Shown: piece after piece, positions 1 to 10,506 of the stretch
Layout: each line of letters opens with the position of its first letter
Numbering within the stretch: the first letter of the stretch is position 1
Assembly: GCF_030656345.1 (NCBI RefSeq)
Contig: NZ_JAUSNR010000019.1
Coordinates: 388,796 to 452,795, forward strand
Source: Pseudotabrizicola sp.
GTDB lineage: Bacteria > Pseudomonadota > Alphaproteobacteria > Rhodobacterales > Rhodobacteraceae
Direction: 5' to 3'
Length of the DNA stretch: 64,000 nt
Position numbers and translations under genes: made by a program
The notes under the pieces: generated by a model
What the model saw: the letters and a program-made list of their open reading frames with translations, nothing else
The model's database searches: none
Told to the model about the DNA's origin: nothing

Positions 1-596
1 CGGGCGAGTCCCACAATGGCCGATTGCGTGACATGGCCGTTGCCGGGCAGGTTGTCGCAACTGAGTACTGTGAAGGGCGGGGTGCCTGAGGATTTGCGGG
101 CGCGGAGCGCGGCGAGGATGGCGCCGAAGGCGGTTTTCGGGGCGGAGGGATGGGTGGCATCATGCCGGATATCCGCCGCTTCGGGGTCGAATTGCCCGGT
201 GGCGGCATTGATGAAATAGCCGCCTTCGGTCACCGTCAGGCTGACGATGCGGATGGCGGGGTCGGCCATGGCTTTGATCAGCGCTGCATTGTCAGGCTGT
301 ACCTCGATGAATCCTGTCATCGCGCCCACGCGGCGGGCGGTGCGGCCTTTGGGGTCCAGCTCGATGATGGTGGACAGGCAGTCCTGTGCGATCAGGGCAT
401 CGCGCATCTGCGCGTCGGGGGCACGCACACCGGCGCCCAGAATGGCCCAATCCTGCGCCAGACCCATGGACATCAAATCATCAAGGTAGACCGCCATATG
501 CGCGCGATGAAAATTGCCCAGACCAATGTGGACGATGCCGGGGGTGAGGCTGGCGCGGTCATAGCCGGGCAAAGTGACGGGGAGTGCAGATTTCAT
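1..596 (-). CDS. mtlK: mannitol 2-dehydrogenase family protein (N-terminal part; runs off the left window edge)
   Basis: Reverse-strand translation from ATG at 596: MKSALPVTLPGYDRASLTPGIVHIGLGNFHRAHMAVYLDDLM..., typical polyol dehydrogenase N-terminus; 1 nt downstream of the SDR stop. Absent from the ORF track because truncated. Confidence 0.85.
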   Translation of the reverse strand, partial: MKSALPVTLPGYDRASLTPGIVHIGLGNFHRAHMAVYLDDLMSMGLAQDWAILGAGVRAPDAQMRDALIAQDCLSTIIELDPKGRTARRVGAMTGFIEVQPDNAALIKAMADPAIRIVSLTVTEGGYFINAATGQFDPEAADIRHDATHPSAPKTAFGAILAALRARKSSGTPPFTVLSCDNLPGNGHVTQSAIVGLA

Positions 597-597
597 G

Positions 598-1368
598 TCA
601 GGCCATCCAGTTTCCGCCATCGACGCCAAAGCATTGGGCAACGATGTATTTCGCCTCATCCGTGGCAAGAAAGATCGCCATACCGGTCAGATCAGCCGCC
701 GTTCCCATGCGGCCAAAGGGCACCGCTGCGCCCACTTCGCGCTTTTTCTGGCCCGGTGCCTTGCCTTCGTATTCCGCAAAGAACGCATCCACCCCGTCCC
801 AATGGTCACCATCCACCACCCCGGGGGCGATGGCGTTAACGTTGATGCCGTGGGAAATCAGGTTTTGCCCGGCGCTTTGGGTCAGCGAGATAACGGCGGC
901 TTTGGTCGCGCAGTAGACCGCCACCAGCGATTCCCCGCGCCGCCCGGCCTGTGACGCCATGTTGATGATTTTGCCACCGTCGCCACGGGCAATCATGTGG
1001 CGCGCGGCGGCCTGCATGCAGAACAGGGTACCCGAGACGTTGACAGAGAACAGTCGTTCATAATCGGCGCGGGCGATCTCTGCAATTGGGGCGGCGCTGA
1101 ACAGGGCGGCGTTGTTGATCAGGATATCCAGCTTGCCCATCTGCGCAATCGCCGCTGAAAAGCCCGCATCAATACTGGCCTGCTGCGTCACATCCATCTG
1201 TACCGCCATCGCCTGTGGCCCAAGACTTGTCGCCGCCTCTGCCACCGCATCGGTGTTAATGTCGGCCAAGGCCACCCTTGCCCCTTCGGCAATATAGGCC
1301 CGGGCGAATTCCAGCCCGATGCCCCGCGCCGCCCCGGTGATCAGGGCGGTTTTTCCTTGCAGCCTCAT
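598..1368 (-). CDS. smoS: SDR-family polyol (sorbitol) dehydrogenase
   Basis: [27 protein letters not shown] active site, VDGGNWMA C-terminus; ATG at 1368 overlaps the stop of the upstream ATPase gene (ATGA). The longer ORF start (1557) overlaps that gene. Confidence 0.9.
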   Translation of the reverse strand: MRLQGKTALITGAARGIGLEFARAYIAEGARVALADINTDAVAEAATSLGPQAMAVQMDVTQQASIDAGFSAAIAQMGKLDILINNAALFSAAPIAEIARADYERLFSVNVSGTLFCMQAAARHMIARGDGGKIINMASQAGRRGESLVAVYCATKAAVISLTQSAGQNLISHGINVNAIAPGVVDGDHWDGVDAFFAEYEGKAPGQKKREVGAAVPFGRMGTAADLTGMAIFLATDEAKYIVAQCFGVDGGNWMA

Positions 1369-2363
1369 GCCAGTGCCTTTCCGTCTGCGCCAAAGCGCAG
1401 GATCTTGCCGGGTTGCGGGGTCATGCGGATGCTGTCGCCGTGATGCATCATCACCTCGCCGCTGGCGCGGACGGTCAGGGTGCCGAGTGAACCCGCGTTC
1501 ACTTTCAGAAACGTATCGGAGCCGAGGTGTTCCGACAGGCCGACCACGCCTTCCCACGGGCCATCGCCGCAGATGGTGATGTGTTCGGGCCGGATGCCGA
1601 TGGTGGTCGCACTATGCTTTGCCGCCTCGGCCCCGTCGATCAGGTTCATCTTCGGGCTGCCGATGAAACCCGCAACGAACAGGTTGGCGGGGCTGCGGTA
1701 CAGCTCCATCGGGCTGCCGACCTGTTCGATGCGGCCTGCGTTCAGCACCACGATTTTGTCGGCCATGGTCATCGCTTCGACCTGATCATGGGTGACGTAG
1801 ATCATCGTAGTTTTCAGGGTCTGGTGCAGCTCGCTGATTTCCTGCCGCATCGACACGCGCAGGGCGGCGTCGAGGTTGGACAGCGGTTCGTCAAACAGGA
1901 ACGCCGCCGGTTCGCGCACGATGGCGCGGCCGATGGCGACGCGCTGCCGCTGACCGCCCGACAGCTGGCCGGGGCGGCGGTCGAGATAGGCCCCGAGGTT
2001 CAGGATTTTCGCGGCGTGGTTCACCCGCTTTTCCTGCTCAGCCGCGTCCATCCCGGCCATTTTCAACGGAAAGGTAATGTTTTTGCGCACCGACATATGC
2101 GGGTACAAAGCATAGGACTGGAACACCATGGCCAGCCGCCGCTTGGCGGGGGGCAGGTCGGTGGCGTCCATGCCGTCAATCTCGATGATCCCGCCCGAGG
2201 TGTCTTCCAGCCCCGCGATCAGCCGCAGCAGGGTCGATTTTCCGCAACCCGAGGGGCCGACAAAGACCACGAATTCACCCTCATTCACGGTCAGGTCGAT
2301 GCCGGGAATGACATCCACCTCGCCAAAGGATTTGCGCACTTGATTGAGTGTTATCTTGCCCAT
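1365..2363 (-). CDS. smoK: ABC transporter ATP-binding protein (polyol/sugar, MalK-like)
   Basis: Walker [25 protein letters not shown] signature, C-terminal regulatory domain; operon context. Confidence 0.9.
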   Translation of the reverse strand: MGKITLNQVRKSFGEVDVIPGIDLTVNEGEFVVFVGPSGCGKSTLLRLIAGLEDTSGGIIEIDGMDATDLPPAKRRLAMVFQSYALYPHMSVRKNITFPLKMAGMDAAEQEKRVNHAAKILNLGAYLDRRPGQLSGGQRQRVAIGRAIVREPAAFLFDEPLSNLDAALRVSMRQEISELHQTLKTTMIYVTHDQVEAMTMADKIVVLNAGRIEQVGSPMELYRSPANLFVAGFIGSPKMNLIDGAEAAKHSATTIGIRPEHITICGDGPWEGVVGLSEHLGSDTFLKVNAGSLGTLTVRASGEVMMHHGDSIRMTPQPGKILRFGADGKALA

Positions 2364-2370
2364 GTTTTTC

Positions 2371-3201
2371 TCACTTCACCGCGCCAAAGGTCAGGCCGCG
2401 CACGAGTTGCTTTTGACTGAACCAGCCAAGGATCAGGATCGGAGCGATGGCCATGGTGCTGGCCGCCGAGAGTTTTGCGTAGAACAGTCCTTCGGGGGAT
2501 GAATAGCTGGCGATGAACTGGGTCAGCGGGGCCGCCTGTGAGGTGGTGAGCTGCAGGGTCCAGAACGCCTCGTTCCAGGCAAGGATGATGTTCAGCAGCA
2601 TGGTGGAGGCGATGCCGGGAACGGCCATCGGCGTCAGGACGTAGAGGATTTCCGACCGCATCCCGGCCCCGTCCATCCGCGCAGCCTCAAGGATCTCACC
2701 GGGGATTTCCTTGAAGTAGGTGTACAGCATCCAGACCACGATCGGCAGGTTGATCAGGGTCAGCACACCCACCAGCCCGATCCGGCTGTCCAGCAGGCCG
2801 AAATCGCGGAACAAGAGGTACATCGGCACCAGAACGCCGACGGCGGGCATCATCTTGGTGGACAGCATCCACATCAGCAGATCCTTGGTGCGCCGACCGG
2901 GCACAAAGGTCATCGACCACGCCGCCGGAATGGCGATGGCCAGTGCGATGACGGTCGATCCGACCGAGAGGATGACCGAGTTCCAGAAATGCCGGGCGTA
3001 GTTCGAGCGCGCCTGCACGTCATGGTAGCTTTGCAGCGTCCAGTCGCTGAACAGCACCTGAAACGGGGTTTTGATGGCGTCGGCTTCGGATTTGAAGCTC
3101 AGGATGATGATCCACAGGATCGGGAAGAAGATCACGAAGCCCACGGCCCATGCGGCGACGGTGACAACGGCCTTGCGGGTGTTTGAGGGGGTGCGGGCCA
3201 T
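2371..3201 (-). CDS. smoG: ABC transporter permease (polyol/sugar, MalG-like)
   Basis: MalG-type permease with [12 protein letters not shown] motif; operon context. Confidence 0.88.
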   Translation of the reverse strand: MARTPSNTRKAVVTVAAWAVGFVIFFPILWIIILSFKSEADAIKTPFQVLFSDWTLQSYHDVQARSNYARHFWNSVILSVGSTVIALAIAIPAAWSMTFVPGRRTKDLLMWMLSTKMMPAVGVLVPMYLLFRDFGLLDSRIGLVGVLTLINLPIVVWMLYTYFKEIPGEILEAARMDGAGMRSEILYVLTPMAVPGIASTMLLNIILAWNEAFWTLQLTTSQAAPLTQFIASYSSPEGLFYAKLSAASTMAIAPILILGWFSQKQLVRGLTFGAVK

Positions 3202-3202
3202 T

Positions 3203-4075
3203 CTACGCCTCCAGATTCTTGCCGATCATCCGCATCAGGAAGATCGCAACGATATTGGCCAGAATGACCGCGATGATGCCGCCCGCCGACCCGCCGCCGA
3301 CATCGTAATTCAGCAGCGACTGCGCATAGACAAGGTAGGTCAGGTTGGTCGACGCCGTGCCGGGCCCCCCGTTGGTGGTGACCAGAATTTCGGCAAAGAC
3401 CGACAAAAGGAAGATGGTCTGGATCAGGATCACCACGGTGATCGACCGGGTCAGGTGTGGCACGGTCAGGTTGAAAAACCGTTGCAACCAGCCCGCGCCA
3501 TCCATTTCAGCCGCCTCTTGCTGTTCGCGGTCAAGGCTTTGCAGCGCGGTCAGCAGGATCAGCGTGGCAAAGGGCAGCCATTGCCAGGCGACGATCAGGA
3601 TGATCGAGGCCAGCGGCGCATGTGACAGAAAATCAAAAGGTTGCAGGCCAAGCGATTTGGCGATGTGGGCGAACATGCCGTTGACCGGGTTCATGAACAT
3701 GTTCTTCCAGACCAGCGCCGACACGGTGGGCATCACAAAGAACGGGGCGATCACCAGCACCCGCACAATGCCCTGACCCCAGACGGGCTGATCCAGCAGC
3801 AGGGCCAGCAAAACGCCGCCGATAACGGTGATGCACAGCACCCCCAGCACAAGGATCAGCGTGTTCGACAGAGCCGACCAGAAGGCGGGTTGGTTGATGA
3901 AGTAGTAGTAATTGTCGAATCCGACGAATGTCTCCATCCCCGGCATCAGCAGATTGTAGCGCAGGAAACTGAAATACAGCGTCATGCCGAGCGGCACGAT
4001 CATCCACAGCAAAAGCAGGATGACGGCGGGCGACAGCATCAGGCGCGCAGCAGTCCGGGAATGGGCGGTTGCCAT
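3203..4075 (-). CDS. smoF: ABC transporter permease (polyol/sugar, MalF-like)
   Basis: MATAHSRTAARLMLSPAVILLLLWMIVPLG; EAAEMDGAG motif; ATG at 4075 preceded by AAGGACC. Confidence 0.87.
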   Translation of the reverse strand: MATAHSRTAARLMLSPAVILLLLWMIVPLGMTLYFSFLRYNLLMPGMETFVGFDNYYYFINQPAFWSALSNTLILVLGVLCITVIGGVLLALLLDQPVWGQGIVRVLVIAPFFVMPTVSALVWKNMFMNPVNGMFAHIAKSLGLQPFDFLSHAPLASIILIVAWQWLPFATLILLTALQSLDREQQEAAEMDGAGWLQRFFNLTVPHLTRSITVVILIQTIFLLSVFAEILVTTNGGPGTASTNLTYLVYAQSLLNYDVGGGSAGGIIAVILANIVAIFLMRMIGKNLEA

Positions 4076-4186
4076 CGGCTTGGTCCTTAGAAGGGGTTGG
4101 GGTGGTGCCGGGCGCATGATCCCGGCACCACAAGACGCAGATCTGCGATGCCGGGCGGAGGCACCCGGCATCACGGGGAGGACCGG

Positions 4187-5500
4187 TTACTTGATGTAGC
4201 CAGACCGCGTCATTTCCGTTGTCACCAGCGTCTGCGCAGCGGCCAGAGCTGCCTCTGCCGTCATCGTGCCGGCCAATGCGGCGCTGAACTGCTGGCCCAC
4301 AGCGGTGCCCAGCCCCTGAAACTCAGGGATGGCGACGAACTGCACGCCGACATAGGGCACCGGATCAACCGTCGGGCTGTTCGGATCGGCCGAGTTGATG
4401 CTGTCGAGCGTCATCTGCGCGAACGGCACCTGCTGGTATTCGGGATTGGCGTAGAGCGAGGCGCGGGTTCCCGGGGGCACGTTGGCCCAGCCTTCCTTGG
4501 CCGCGACAACCTCCAGATACTCTTTCGACGTGGCCCAGGCGACAAAGGCTTTGGCCGCGTCAACCTTCTGGGTGCCCGCCGGAATGCCCAGCGACCATGC
4601 CCAGAGCCAGTTGCCGCGCTTGCCGAGGCCGGTATCGGGGGCCAGTGCAAATCCGACCTGATCGGCCACGGTGGAATCGGTCGGGTTGGTCACAAAGGAG
4701 GCGGCGACGGTGGCATCGATCCACATGCCGCATTTGCCTTGCTGGAACAGCGACAGGTTTTCGTTGAAGCCGTTGTTGGCTGCACCGGGCGGGCCGTAAT
4801 CGTTCAGCAGCGCCAGATAATCGGTCAGCGTGGCTTTCCACGCGTCGCTGTCAAACTGGGGCTGCCAGTTTTCATCGAACCAACGCGCGCCGTAGCTGTT
4901 CGACATGGCGGTCAGGAAGGCCATGTTCTCGCCCCAGCCGGCCTTGCCACGCAGGCAGATGCCGTATTGCTCGGCCGATTTGTCGGTCATCGCGGCGGCG
5001 GCGGTCTTGATGTCATCCCAGGTCGGCGCATCCGGCATGGTCAGACCAGCGGCTTCCATCAGGTCGCGGCGGTACATGACCATCGAGGATTCGCCGTAGA
5101 ACGGGGCAGCGAACAGCTCGCCGTCCACGGTCAGACCGCCGCGGATGGCGGGCAGCAGATCGTCGACGTCATACTCGGCGGGCAGATCGTTCAGGCCGAC
5201 CAGCCAGCCCTGCTTGCCCCAGATCGGCACTTCGTAGGTGCCGATGGTCAGCACGTCAAACTGGCCACCCCTGGTGGCGATGTCGGTGGTCACACGCTGG
5301 CGCAGGACGTTTTCTTCCAGCGTCACCCACTCGACCTTGATGTCGGGGTGTTTGGCGTAGAAGTCGTCCATCAGGCCTTGCATACGGATCATGTCGCCGT
5401 TGTTCACGGTGGCGACGGTGATGGTGGTCTCGGCCATGGCGGCACCCGCCAGGGTCAGCGAAACCGTCGCGCCCAAAAGGGCTCGAAAGGTCAGTGTCAT
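4187..5500 (-). CDS. smoE: ABC transporter substrate-binding protein (polyol)
   Basis: Signal peptide MTLTFRALLGATVSLTLAGAAMAETTITVATVNNGDMIRMQGLMDDF; extracellular solute-binding family. Confidence 0.88.
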   Translation of the reverse strand: MTLTFRALLGATVSLTLAGAAMAETTITVATVNNGDMIRMQGLMDDFYAKHPDIKVEWVTLEENVLRQRVTTDIATRGGQFDVLTIGTYEVPIWGKQGWLVGLNDLPAEYDVDDLLPAIRGGLTVDGELFAAPFYGESSMVMYRRDLMEAAGLTMPDAPTWDDIKTAAAAMTDKSAEQYGICLRGKAGWGENMAFLTAMSNSYGARWFDENWQPQFDSDAWKATLTDYLALLNDYGPPGAANNGFNENLSLFQQGKCGMWIDATVAASFVTNPTDSTVADQVGFALAPDTGLGKRGNWLWAWSLGIPAGTQKVDAAKAFVAWATSKEYLEVVAAKEGWANVPPGTRASLYANPEYQQVPFAQMTLDSINSADPNSPTVDPVPYVGVQFVAIPEFQGLGTAVGQQFSAALAGTMTAEAALAAAQTLVTTEMTRSGYIK

Positions 5501-5605
5501 GGTATCCTCCCTATCAGCGAATGAGCAAATCATCGCTTGATGGGCAATTACTCATAACTTGCCCCGTTGCGTCAAGCCCCCACATCCGCCGCACCTGCAC
5601 AGGCG

Positions 5606-6559
5606 TCAGGGGGCCAGAATGGCGCGGGCTGTGACCTCGTCGGTGATCAGCCCGTTGATAATCCTCGATTTCAAAGCGCCACGGATCGCCGGAACCTTTG
5701 ATGCGCCCGCAGCAATGCCGATGGATGGCCTGTCAAGATGAGGCTCGACCCGCACGCCGCCGGTGCGGGTGTTGGTGCCGACATCCAGATACTGGCCCTG
5801 CGAATCAAACACCCAGCCCGCGACTTCGCCTGCGGCCCCGGCGGCCCGCATCTGGTCCAGCTCTCCGCGCGTGACAAAACCATCGGCCAGCAGCGGCGCA
5901 TCATCTGACATCTGGCCGACGCCGACAAAGACCACATCGGCGCTGCGGGCCAGATCGGCCACCCGCTTGACCGGGCCAAGCGCGCGGAACGCGTCACGCT
6001 CGGCGCTGGTGGGCGAAATCACCGGCACCAGCATCGGGTAATGCGGGGCGCGGACCTTGTCGGACACCCGCATGATCACGTCGAAAAAACTGGCGGACCC
6101 GTCCGGCGCGATATTGCCGATCAGCGATACCAGCCGGTGATGCGCCGCCTCCAGCGGGGCTACGGCATCGACCATGCCGCGCAAGGCCCGCCCGGTGCCC
6201 AGTGCGATGGTCAGCGGATCGGGCAGGCGCAACACGCGTTCCAGTTCGGCAGCGGCAGCAGGGGCAATCGACAGCACCGGGTCCGCTCCGCCCAAGGATG
6301 GCGACACCCGGCAGCGGCCAAGGCCGAAACGGTCGCGCAGCGCCGATTCCAGATCAAGGCAGGTGCCGATCCGGTGATTCAGCCGCACATGGATCAGCCC
6401 GTCGGCCATAGCCTTTGCGACCAGACGCTGCGCCCGCTGGCGGCTGATGCCAAGCTCAGCGGCGATCTGGTCCTGGGTCATGCCGCCCACGTAATACAGC
6501 CACCCGGCCCGGGCGGCATCATCCTGCGGGGTTGGGTCGCTGTGCTCGATCCGGCTCAT
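5606..6559 (-). CDS. smoC: SorC/DeoR-type sugar-binding transcriptional regulator
   Basis: HTH (MTQDQIAAELGISRQRAQRLVAKAMADGLI) plus SorC-type sugar-binding domain (GTGRALRGMVDAV, GVGQMSDDAPL). Confidence 0.8.
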   Translation of the reverse strand: MSRIEHSDPTPQDDAARAGWLYYVGGMTQDQIAAELGISRQRAQRLVAKAMADGLIHVRLNHRIGTCLDLESALRDRFGLGRCRVSPSLGGADPVLSIAPAAAAELERVLRLPDPLTIALGTGRALRGMVDAVAPLEAAHHRLVSLIGNIAPDGSASFFDVIMRVSDKVRAPHYPMLVPVISPTSAERDAFRALGPVKRVADLARSADVVFVGVGQMSDDAPLLADGFVTRGELDQMRAAGAAGEVAGWVFDSQGQYLDVGTNTRTGGVRVEPHLDRPSIGIAAGASKVPAIRGALKSRIINGLITDEVTARAILAP

Positions 6560-7227
6560 GCCTGCCTCTTTAGGTCGGGGGCAATGTGGAAGAATTCCGC
6601 GAAAGAGGCAAAGCGCAAATCGGCGCGGGCGGTTTCGGGCTCTTGCAGATCAAGCCCGGTCATGTGGCTGCCGCCGGTGAACTGCCAGACCTCCATCCCG
6701 GCTGCGCGGGCGGCGGCGACGCCGGTCAGGCTGTCTTCGATCACCAGACAGTCTGCCGGGGCAAAGCCCATCCGGGCGGCGGCGAACAGGAACAGGTCGG
6801 GCGCGGGTTTTCCCATGGCAACCTGACTGGCAGTGAAGATCCGGCCGTCCAGGTGGTCCCACAACCCGACCAGCCGCAATGACATCTCGGCCCGGCGGGG
6901 GCTGGAGGAGGTGGCGACGCAGAACGGCATGGCCAGCGCGCCGATCACCTCTGCCACATCGGGCATGATCTTCAGCCCGGCGCGAAAGCCTTCCAGCAGG
7001 CGGTCGCGGTATTCGTCTTCAAAGCTGGGGGGCAGGTCGAGGCCGAATTCGTCCCGGATCTGTGCCATCACCACCGGATAGCTGCGGCCAAGGAAATGGC
7101 GGGCGACATAGGGCAGGTCTATGATGACCCCGCGTGTCGCCAGCGCCTCTATCAACATGCGGGCGCTGATGATCTCGGAATCGATCAGCACGCCGTCGCA
7201 GTCAAAGATGACACAGGCGCGGCCCAT
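6556..7227 (-). CDS. HAD-superfamily hydrolase (beta-phosphoglucomutase/sugar phosphatase-like)
   Basis: VIFDCDGVLIDSE motif; GKPAPDLFLFAAARMG; overlaps smoC start. Confidence 0.85.
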   Translation of the reverse strand: MGRACVIFDCDGVLIDSEIISARMLIEALATRGVIIDLPYVARHFLGRSYPVVMAQIRDEFGLDLPPSFEDEYRDRLLEGFRAGLKIMPDVAEVIGALAMPFCVATSSSPRRAEMSLRLVGLWDHLDGRIFTASQVAMGKPAPDLFLFAAARMGFAPADCLVIEDSLTGVAAARAAGMEVWQFTGGSHMTGLDLQEPETARADLRFASFAEFFHIAPDLKRQA

Positions 7228-7234
7228 GGCCGCC

Positions 7235-7699
7235 TTACGCCGCTTGCGTAGAGCGGGCTTCGGTCAGGATGGCGTGCAGCTTGGCCGGGTCGGTGTTGGC
7301 GCGCAGTTTGGTGACAACGCTTTGGTCCCGCATGGTGCGGCTGACCAATGCCAGCGCCTTGAGGTGATCGACCCCGGAATCCTTGGGCGCGAACAGCCCG
7401 AAGATCAGGTCGACCGGCTGGCGGTCGACAGAATCGTAATCCAGCGGCTTTTCCAGCCGGATGAACACGCCGACGATCCGGTCAAGATCCTGCAGCCGCG
7501 CATGAGGCAGGGCGATGCCATGGCCCACACCTGTGGGGCCAAGGCTTTCGCGTTCCTGCAATCCGTCCACCGCAATGCCCGCCGTCAGCCCGTAGCTGGC
7601 GGCGACCATCTCTCCCAATTCCTGAAAGAGACGCTTTTTGCTGGTGATCTGCCCGACGACGCGAACGGCGCCGGGCGTGAGTAGCTTTGCTAGATCCAT
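7235..7699 (-). CDS. ptsN: PTS IIA-like nitrogen regulatory protein
   Basis: GHGIALPHARL phospho-His motif, RVVGQITSKKRLFQELGEM. Confidence 0.92.
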   Translation of the reverse strand: MDLAKLLTPGAVRVVGQITSKKRLFQELGEMVAASYGLTAGIAVDGLQERESLGPTGVGHGIALPHARLQDLDRIVGVFIRLEKPLDYDSVDRQPVDLIFGLFAPKDSGVDHLKALALVSRTMRDQSVVTKLRANTDPAKLHAILTEARSTQAA

Positions 7700-7735
7700 G
7701 GACGGTCGTGTTCCCGAACAGCCGTAGCGCTGCCC

Positions 7736-8311
7736 TTACTTGCTGTTACGCGGGTCGATCCAGCCTATATTGCCGTCATCCCGGCGATAGACCACATTCA
7801 CCCCGCCGTGCCCTTCGTTGCGGAAAACCACCATATGTTGCCCGCCAAGCTCCAGCTGCATCACGGCTTCGCCGACGGTGACCGAAGGAATCTTCGTCTC
7901 CATCTCGGCGATCACGATGGGCTGAAGGCTGTCCGGCTCCACATCCTCGGCGTCTTCGGTTGCGGCGAGGATATACGAGGATGCCCCGCCGAATTCAACA
8001 GGTGACGTTCGGGCAGAATGGTGGTTGCGAATCCGGCGTTTGTAGCGGCGCAGCTGCTTGTCCATCTTTTCCCGGCAGGACTCGAAAGCGGCATAGATTT
8101 CAGTGGCATGGCCCTTGGCCTGCGCGGTCAGCCCGGTGGAAAGATGGATCACGGTTTCGCACACATATTCATGCGCCACGCGGGAAAAGACGATGACAGC
8201 CTCGGTAGGCCGCTGGGCGTATTTCTCGACCACCTCGCCGAGTTCGGATTTCACATGGGTTTGCAGGGCCTCTCCGACGTCGATCTGTTTTCCACTGATC
8301 TGATAGCGCAT
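7736..8311 (-). CDS. hpf: ribosome hibernation promoting factor, long form (HPF/RaiA)
   Basis: MRYQISGKQIDVGEALQTHVKSELGEVVEKYAQRPTEA; C-terminal HPF domain; upstream of ptsN. Confidence 0.9.
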   Translation of the reverse strand: MRYQISGKQIDVGEALQTHVKSELGEVVEKYAQRPTEAVIVFSRVAHEYVCETVIHLSTGLTAQAKGHATEIYAAFESCREKMDKQLRRYKRRIRNHHSARTSPVEFGGASSYILAATEDAEDVEPDSLQPIVIAEMETKIPSVTVGEAVMQLELGGQHMVVFRNEGHGGVNVVYRRDDGNIGWIDPRNSK

Positions 8312-8541
8312 GATATATCCTCCGCGGGGCTTCTTGCTCTGGCAGCGGGCAGGGTGCCCGATCCCAAAGGTCTTCTCTCTTTGACATGGGGACGTGCGAC
8401 GCATCTGCAAGGTGGCGGAGCCGGAAGGCGGCCGCAGGGCAGGTCTGGCACAGGGCGGGTTTTCGCACGCATCACGTGTATTTGGCGACAGGCATGGCGG
8501 CCTTGTCAACCGAATCGTCACATGGTTGTCATCTGATCAGA

Positions 8542-9303
8542 TCAGGAAATGCGGAAATTCTGTCCCAGATAGACCCGGCGCACGGTTTCATCGCGCACAA
8601 CTTCGTCGGTGGTGCCGCTCATCAGCACATGGCCGTCGTGCAGGATATAGGCGCGGTCGACAATTTCCAGCGTTTCCCGGACGTTATGGTCGGTGATCAG
8701 CACGCCGATACCGCGCGATTTAAGATCATGCACCAGATTGCGGATCTCGCCCACGGCGATCGGGTCCACCCCGGCAAAGGGTTCGTCCAGCAGCAGGTAT
8801 TTCGGGTTGGCGGCCAGACAGCGCGCGATTTCCACCCGCCGCCGTTCGCCGCCCGACAGGGCCAGCGCAGGCGCGCGGCGCAGGTGGGTGATGGAAAATT
8901 CCGACAGCAGTTCTTCCAGCCGTTCGCGTTGCTTGTGGCGGTCCAGATCGGTGATTTCCAGCACGGCGAGGATGTTGTCCTCAACGGACAGGCCCCGGAA
9001 AATGCTGACCTCTTGCGGCAGATAGCCGATGCCAAGCCGGGCGCGGCGATACATCGGCAGCGCGGTCACATCCTTGCCATCGATGATCACCTGCCCGCCT
9101 TCGGGTGTGACAAGACCGGCAATGGCATAGAAACAGGTGGTCTTGCCCGAGCCGTTCGGACCGAGCAGCGCCACGACCTCGCCCCGGTTCAGATGCATCG
9201 ACACATCCCGGATCACCGGCCGCTTCTTGTAGCTTTTGCGCAGCGACCGGATCACCAGACCGGCGCTGCCGGTGGTTACCGAAAGGGCGGGGCTGGCGGT
9301 CAA
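8542..9303 (-). CDS. lptB: LPS export ABC transporter ATP-binding protein
   Basis: LALSGGERRRVEIARCLAANPKYLLLDEPFAGVDPIAV; adjacent to lptA/lptC. Confidence 0.95.
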   Translation of the reverse strand: MTASPALSVTTGSAGLVIRSLRKSYKKRPVIRDVSMHLNRGEVVALLGPNGSGKTTCFYAIAGLVTPEGGQVIIDGKDVTALPMYRRARLGIGYLPQEVSIFRGLSVEDNILAVLEITDLDRHKQRERLEELLSEFSITHLRRAPALALSGGERRRVEIARCLAANPKYLLLDEPFAGVDPIAVGEIRNLVHDLKSRGIGVLITDHNVRETLEIVDRAYILHDGHVLMSGTTDEVVRDETVRRVYLGQNFRIS

Positions 9304-9812
9304 GGCGCGCCACCCGGGGTGAAAATCGTTCTGACCCGGCCTGTCATGGTGCCGGTGCCATCGGTCAGGTTGACGGTCAGCATCTCGCCGGAAATCGCCG
9401 CGCGTCCCTGGGTCAGCAAAACATCGCCGGTCATCACCACGTTGCCGGTTGCGATGGTATAGACCGCCTCTGCCGCTTCGGCCGCATCTGTGGGGCTGAC
9501 CAGCGTGACCCCGCCACTGGCGATCAGCTTGTCGATGCCCTGGCTGCCCTCGGCGTACTCCACCCGGATCGTTCCGGCGGTCAGGCGCATGTCACCCTGC
9601 TGGGCCGTCACATTGCCGGTGAACAACGCCGCCCCACTGGCCTGATCGACCGACAGCGAGTCCGACGTCACCTCGACCGGCAAGGTGGTGTCCTGCTGCA
9701 GCCCGCCAAAGCGGATATCGGCCTGTTGCGCCATGGCCGGGCCGGAAAGGGCGGCCACAAAACAAAGGGCGCGCAAGAAATGGGACATATGTTGCCTGCA
9801 ATAATGGATCAT
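9300..9812 (-). CDS. lptA: LPS transport periplasmic protein LptA
   Basis: Signal peptide; OstA-like repeats (TSDSLSVDQASGAALFTGNVTAQQGDMRL); overlaps lptB. Confidence 0.88.
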   Translation of the reverse strand: MIHYCRQHMSHFLRALCFVAALSGPAMAQQADIRFGGLQQDTTLPVEVTSDSLSVDQASGAALFTGNVTAQQGDMRLTAGTIRVEYAEGSQGIDKLIASGGVTLVSPTDAAEAAEAVYTIATGNVVMTGDVLLTQGRAAISGEMLTVNLTDGTGTMTGRVRTIFTPGGAP

Positions 9813-9816
9813 CTGG

Positions 9817-10422
9817 TCAATTTACCGGCTGGTATATCAGCTTTACCGTCCCGTTGAAAACCAGAAGATAGGCACCGTCGCGGCCTGCGTCCTGGGTCAG
9901 GCGCATGGTGTCGGCGGTGACCACCCCCGCCGGGCCGGTGGCGGTGACCGGGTCGGGCAGCAATATATCTGTGGCATCCATATCGGCGGTCAGGCGATCA
10001 CCGACAATTGTCCAGCCGGTCGAGGATGTCACCGTCACCCCGTCCGACAGCAGGATCTGCCGCGCCGCCGGGTCCATCCGGCCTGTGCCGGCCTGCAGCT
10101 GGGTGGTGCCGCCATCGGGGGTTTCCAGCAGCCCGTTCAGGGCGCTTGCACTGGCCCCGGCACCATCGGCCACCGCTGGCCGGGCCTCATCCGCGCTGAT
10201 GGTCAGGGCGGCACCGTCGCTGGTCAGTCCGGCGTAGGTGGGCGCGGTCATCCTTGGTTCGCGCAGGCGCTCTTCCACATCGACATCGGCATAGGGCAGG
10301 GCATCATCCGGGTTGATGGTTCTGGCGACCAGAAACAGGGTGGACAGGATCACAAGCGCCAGCAGCGGCAGGATCACCTTTAGCCAGCCGATCAACCGGG
10401 TGTGAAAGTCTGCATCCATCAT
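9817..10422 (-). CDS. lptC: LPS export system protein LptC
   Basis: Single N-terminal TM, LptC-type sequence, immediately upstream of lptA. Confidence 0.85.
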   Translation of the reverse strand: MMDADFHTRLIGWLKVILPLLALVILSTLFLVARTINPDDALPYADVDVEERLREPRMTAPTYAGLTSDGAALTISADEARPAVADGAGASASALNGLLETPDGGTTQLQAGTGRMDPAARQILLSDGVTVTSSTGWTIVGDRLTADMDATDILLPDPVTATGPAGVVTADTMRLTQDAGRDGAYLLVFNGTVKLIYQPVN

Positions 10423-10506
10423 CGGGCGCTGCTCTTTTTTGCCGAAGGGTAAAGGCGGTGAAGGATTCGACCAACCTGCGCGGCAATGCCCTCGGCGGGT
10501 CGCCGC

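Noticed and set aside
4097-5524. 475-aa plus-strand ORF
   Set aside because: Antisense to smoE; no family features.
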